Positions 59,615 to 64,000 of a stretch of DNA of 64,000 nucleotides are shown here, piece by piece. The notes beneath the pieces were generated by a model. That model ran no database searches, was not told the origin of the DNA, and saw nothing but the letters and a program-made list of their open reading frames with translations. This stretch comes from Chalciporus piperatus (taxonomy: Eukaryota > Basidiomycota > Agaricomycetes > Boletales > Boletaceae): the NCBI GenBank assembly GCA_038093975.1, contig JBBPTG010000011.1, positions 124,001 to 188,000 of the forward strand. The letters are read 5' to 3'. The stretch's first letter is position 1, and the number at the start of each line of letters is the position of its first letter. The translations under genes were made by a program, and so were the position numbers.

Positions 59615-60757
59615 TCAGTACTCCGAGGCAGCTGGACTACGAGAGTCCTCCCGCGGAGGCTCTTGTCCTTGCACGTGAGCGAGCGAGTGGCTAGGCATCC
59701 CAGGCTCTGGTGGAGGAGACAATGGTCTGCTGCTATCAACGCCATGCATGTTGCTGTTAGGCGATGGGGAGTTGGAGACGCCGAGCGAGATCTTCTCGTT
59801 GACTGCGCGCAGCCGCTGGACCTCCTGCTCCAACACAAGGAGACGAGCCTGCATTTCTTGTGTGGATTTTTCGAGCACGATGATATGATTGGTGGCTACG
59901 GCAAGTCGTGAGTAAGATAGTGTTATCGTGATGGTCATCGACGATACCTACCTCTCTCGAGCAACGATACCTTGCTGCTCTTTTGGTTGGAGACAGGCAA
60001 GACGTCTTTCAATTTCGCGTAGCCGTCGCGTAATTCGTCTCTCCGCCTCTGCTCAGCCTCGATTCTCTGCCGCCGCGTCGCCTCCTTGCGGGAGTGGGCG
60101 AGGTTCTCGACAAACGTAGCGCCCATGTCTTCGTCGTCAGAATCGTTTAATGAACGGGCACGACCACGTCTACCAGACGAACTAGTTGGGGATGGGGTCG
60201 GATGGTAACGTAGAGATGTACGATGTACTAAGCTGGCTCCTCTGGACGATGAAGGGGAGCCAGTCCCGCTGCTGTTTCTCGAATGGTGGTAGATGCCGTC
60301 CGCTGATGTGTCTGATCCTGAAATGGGAGGGGACAAGGGATCATACATGTGAGGGGAGGGCGGAGGGGGAGAGCCTGCAGGCAGGGCCATTGACACATGT
60401 TGTGGCGATGAGGTGTACACGGGTGGCGGCGGATATTGATGCGTGGACATGAGGCTGAGATTATGGAACTGCATGCTTTGATGAAGGTCTGGCGCGGAGA
60501 GATGACCTACATACAAAGTACACGAGCACATTATCAGATCAACATGAGGTATAGGCGAGTAAAAAACACGAGGAAGTGCACCCACGCGGATGAGTGGCAG
60601 GATGCTGAACCGGATAAGAGTGCTGCATCTGGTGGTTGTACGCGAGGGAGTAAGACGTGTCGTGCTCGGCAGGATAATAGCCATAAGGCCCCGTTTGACC
60701 GAGATTTGGGTTGTGATCATCGGGGATATGCTGGTTGTGCTGCTGGTGTTGATCCAT
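59615..60757 (-). CDS. bHLH transcription factor 2
   Basis: Three exons, 60757-60586, 60506-59952 and 59895-59615, give 335 residues. The N-terminus is His/Gln/Tyr-rich (MDQHQQHNQHIPDDH), then Ser/Pro-rich with TSSPQHVSMALPAGSPPPPS. The bHLH (about residues 195-265) has the basic region RRQRIEAEQRRRDELRD, helix 1 GYAKLKDVLPV and loop NQKSSKVSLLERA, all close to the gene at 53812. Helix 2 differs more (NHIIVLEKSTQEMQARL). An intron splits the domain after LLER; bHLH 1 lacks it. The tail is Ser/Pro-rich. Two such neighbours on one strand point to an old tandem duplication. Confidence 0.85.
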
Positions 60758-62455
60758 CGTCTGAGGTCGTGTGTGGGTCGTGGTCTCAAATGAAAACTAA
60801 AAGTCTTGAGATCGTGCACTAAATGGTTAAAGGCAAGAAACGGGGTAGAAGAAGAGAAGAAGAAGCTAGGAAACAGAAACAATGGGTCGCCAAGGTAGTG
60901 ATCCTCCTTCACCCTCGAGGACTAGAACCAAACTAAAACTCCATCTCATTCAGCCCATTGTCGCCGGACCAACCGTATTTCTCACGCAAAGGCTTGTTTG
61001 CACAGCGGCTAACTTGTGTGTACACCAAATCATAACCATATACTTTGAGTATACTTTGGTGTAAGTATTTGCGAATCAGCTCGAGCCTGCTAGTCCATTC
61101 TTGGACTACATCGATAATCCTCATCCTGGTCCACCCAGTACGACTCCAGCGCAGCGATGCGGAGGGCAGACGCACCAATGACTACCAACCACCTCTGTTT
61201 GCACCACCATAGATCCGGCTCCCGGGTCTATAGATCGTTCCTATCGATAGGCCACCGTCGATTGTGAAGTGATAGCGTCTCTGTACTTCCACCGACGATT
61301 TGCCGGACCTACTGACCAGCAGTTTGGAATGTGAACTAAATTGTTTCTTTTTCCGCCAGTGTTCTCGAAAGACAGCTGACTTCCCGGGCGTGAGGTCTCT
61401 GTCTTCTTGGAGGCAAGACCTGGTAAGCCATGCACTATATCGAGAATCAGCATTTGCGGCCAGAAAATGAAATAGGTTCATCTGGTCTCGAGGTAGACCA
61501 ATGTGTGTAACTGTAAGATGTCACTGCCCTGGGAATCTCGACCAACCTTGACGATCCGAGAACGCCGTTCCCTCATCACCGTAGGGGAAAAAACAAGGGG
61601 CCCTTTTCATCCGGCGGAAAGAATTTCGTGTCCGATGGTGGAATAAAGAAAAACAGGATGCCGAGGCACACATCATGCTATTAGATGACAGCCGGGCGTC
61701 AGTGGGCAACAGTCACGGGGTTACCTTGGTCCTTGGGCAAGGAAGTATTTCCGAGATCACGATCTTGGGCTCCGGAAGTATGTACTCGGACTGGACGGCA
61801 TGGGAATGAGCTCAGTTATTATAATGAGCAGGAGTAGATCGATGGATGATACCCGTAACTTTGCGACGACTCTGATAGTGCTAGTTCGGGACCAGGCTAG
61901 GTTAATCTGGTACTCTGCCTGGCGTGAGCTTGTTGTCGAGGGCTGGAAACCTTATCGGTACCAGAGAGAGATCGACAAACACAAAAACTGCAAGCGTCAA
62001 GTCCTACTGTCCGATGTATACTGTCCAGTACTTACCTAGTCCTGCTACGACATATCCCGTTAATCATCGTTATCACTAAAGTACTTACTGTCATTGTCAA
62101 CTTCAAGTTAACTTAACTACCGTCGTTGCTAGCAAAATGCCGGTCACGTGGGCTGTCTTCCTGAATGCTGTCTCCTTGTCGAGCTCGGTTCAAGCGACGT
62201 CCTAGACGTCTGCACTTGCCCTCCCCGGAGCCATTACAGACGGACTCTCTTTTCTTCTTCTTATGACAGTGTCTGTGTGGTTTTCTCGAGGTATGTCTCC
62301 ACCAGTCTCGAGATCTCGTAGCTTGACATGTCATAACTAGCACGCGGAACTCCTACCATCACGATTGAGTCCTTGGGATTTGCATACGCTTGAAGCACCA
62401 CTTTCCGCTTTTTTCTTGCCTGTACGATCGACGGACTGGCTTCGTCCCGACTGTC
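60758..62455. other. 1.7-kb divergent spacer
   Basis: Upstream regions of bHLH 2 (minus) and of the gene starting at 62456 (plus). No coding exon was supported. Confidence 0.5.
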
Positions 62456-64000
62456 ATGCCATCTCAGCGAAGTTCTCATGGCCCGACATCCTCTCAGAAC
62501 GCAGGACCGGTCTGGGCTCCTCCGCGTGCACCTCTCCCCCCGCATAGACTCGCAATGCTCGCTAATGCACTTGGCATCTCTACACCGTTACCTGCGATGA
62601 CCATAACTGGAACCGTATTGTCGCCGTCCTCATCTCATCTAGGTAATTCACCTTCGACCTCCAGTGCCGATCTACCTTGGCGTTCCGTCACACCCTCCGC
62701 TGTATCTGCACTCCCCTCCCAATCCAAGTACTTGCTCCATGTAATACCTCCAGTCCATCTCCCCCATGAATCCGAGACCTCAGACTCCACCGAACTTGCC
62801 CTCCCTCCTCCCAACGCTTCTGGATATCACACTCAATTCCGACGCGGAACACTCGTTGCAATGCAATCTACCCTCCAAGCGCAGCTAATCGTCATCGCAA
62901 GGGAATATGCTTTGCCGAGCACGATGGGAATCATACTCTATCTCGTCACGTCCTCTCCACAGAGCAAGGCAAACAGTCCCGTGCCTTACTCTTCCCCAGG
63001 TCGTGGCATTGCCGACGGCTCAGAACCCGGTCCGCGTTTGTCGGAGGATATTTGGAAACGTATATGGACACGAGTACTTCGCGCGGAACGTGAAGAATCT
63101 ATCTCATCTCAAACCGGGACTGGGGGTCCCTTCGGCCTCGGTCTTACAGTGGAACCTAATGGTCCATCGCAGCCTTTACGTCCCCTTATTACCCCGACGC
63201 GCACAGACCCCACCCAGCCTCGTCCCTTCGCATACCCCGCTACTCCCTCGACCACTTCGACCACTTCATCAGTGTCGGATCTGCGCTCCCACGAGAAGTC
63301 CACCGGTGAATCATCACGTTCGGAGCCAAACACTCCAGATACCTCCCGCTCGTCTGATAACGGACCTCCTGGTTTCGAGCTTCCTGGTCTTAACTCGACT
63401 TCCATCATACCCATCCTTGCCAAGGTAGAATTTGACATAGACAGGCGAAAAGCGACTTGGTACGAGCCATGGGTGCGAAGTCGGCGGATGAGAAGAGCAG
63501 AGAGTCGTTCGAGTCGTCACACTGGTTCTCCGTCACATAGCCGTGATGAAGGAGATTCAGACGAGAAACGACTTCCGTATGACCTCAAGTTGGTGGAAAG
63601 AATGAAAAAACCTTCGTTTTTGCGGTCTCAGGATGACTTTGAAGATGCAGAACAGCTTACCAACGGAGAGTATGCGCCTCTCGACGATGAGGAGGCAACT
63701 TCACCCATGAATCATACGGTTGATGCACTTGGGGATGTATTTGGCACAGACGCTGAGACTTGGACTGAAATCCACTCTGAATCGGAGGGCAAGGGACGGG
63801 AGGTCAATAATCCCAACGTGGTAGAGCTCGCACTGGACGCAATGTCACTCACCAATCTTCCCGAACAGAATTCAGAGGGCAATCAGACTGACGACGTCGA
63901 CGAGGTTCGGGAAATCATACATCGCATGTCACGTCCGCCTCTGAACGTGTCGATTCCCGAGACGGATGCTGAACGAAGGTCGTCACCCACCACCGCTGGT
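62456..64000 (+). CDS. Conserved-looking protein, 5' part, cut by window edge
   Basis: An open frame without stop runs 515 codons from the ATG at 62456 to the last base of the window. Residues 1-90 are Pro/Ser-rich. A compact block around residues 90-175 (KYLLHVIPPVHLPHE, TLVAMQSTLQAQLIVIAREY, LPSTMGIILYLVTS, EDIWKRIWTRVLRAE) looks like the conserved domain. Later come IIPILAKVEFDIDRRKATWY and long acidic, Ser-rich stretches. I do not recognise a named family; the composition suggests a cytoplasmic regulatory or scaffold protein. No intron is needed so far. The 3' part lies outside the window. Confidence 0.65.
   Translation, partial: MPSQRSSHGPTSSQNAGPVWAPPRAPLPPHRLAMLANALGISTPLPAMTITGTVLSPSSSHLGNSPSTSSADLPWRSVTPSAVSALPSQSKYLLHVIPPVHLPHESETSDSTELALPPPNASGYHTQFRRGTLVAMQSTLQAQLIVIAREYALPSTMGIILYLVTSSPQSKANSPVPYSSPGRGIADGSEPGPRLSEDIWKRIWTRVLRAEREESISSQTGTGGPFGLGLTVEPNGPSQPLRPLITPTRTDPTQPRPFAYPATPSTTSTTSSVSDLRSHEKSTGESSRSEPNTPDTSRSSDNGPPGFELPGLNSTSIIPILAKVEFDIDRRKATWYEPWVRSRRMRRAESRSSRHTGSPSHSRDEGDSDEKRLPYDLKLVERMKKPSFLRSQDDFEDAEQLTNGEYAPLDDEEATSPMNHTVDALGDVFGTDAETWTEIHSESEGKGREVNNPNVVELALDAMSLTNLPEQNSEGNQTDDVDEVREIIHRMSRPPLNVSIPETDAERRSSPTTAG

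Noticed and set aside
1..64000. CRISPR arrays, insertion sequences, retrotransposons, rRNA genes
   Set aside because: No regularly spaced repeats, no transposase or reverse-transcriptase motif, no terminal repeats and no rRNA-like sequence were seen.

Overview
The window looks like nuclear DNA of a filamentous basidiomycete, most likely an agaricomycete. Genes are dense and on both strands. Most are cut by many short introns of about 45-75 nt with GT..AG ends and a CTNAC/CTAAC-like branch site. The recognisable proteins are fungal housekeeping proteins. All gene models were built by hand: exons were joined where splice sites, reading phase and protein family agreed, and phases were checked exon by exon. 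No RNA data or database search was available.

Layout. 1-16.3 kb: an unrecognised 3-exon gene, an NVJ2-like lipid-transfer protein, a large disordered protein with a repeated short motif, a golgin-like coiled-coil protein, a heterotrimeric G-protein beta subunit and a MARVEL-type membrane protein. 16.6-23.0 kb: an accessory island holding at least four, probably five, tiny genes that each encode one double-stranded-RNA-binding domain (dsRBD) and little else, plus two decayed-looking copies. A 58-residue single-pass membrane protein follows. 23.8-52.2 kb: a compact housekeeping block with SAD1/USP39 (splicing), RSM22, uL1m and mL40 (mitochondrial translation), CSN2 (COP9 signalosome), FAB1 (PI3P 5-kinase), LTV1 (40S biogenesis), TAF2 fused to three bromodomains, MED11 (Mediator) and tubulin cofactor A. 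53.8-60.8 kb: two paralogous bHLH transcription factors separated by 4.8 kb without a visible gene. 62.5 kb to the end: the 5' part of a conserved-looking protein that runs off the window.

Functional links. RSM22, uL1m and mL40 lie next to each other, and the last two share a 108-bp divergent promoter, so this is a small mitochondrial-translation neighbourhood. TAF2 and MED11 (RNA polymerase II initiation) are adjacent. The most unusual part is the dsRBD island. Its genes share intron positions and start with first exons of only 7-16 nt, which ordinary gene finders easily miss. They look like a lineage-specific family evolving by duplication and decay; their function is unknown. Other second-look items are a tandemly duplicated targeting-peptide exon in uL1m, four GC-AG introns, one apparent AT-AG intron in TAF2, and the triple bromodomain of TAF2.
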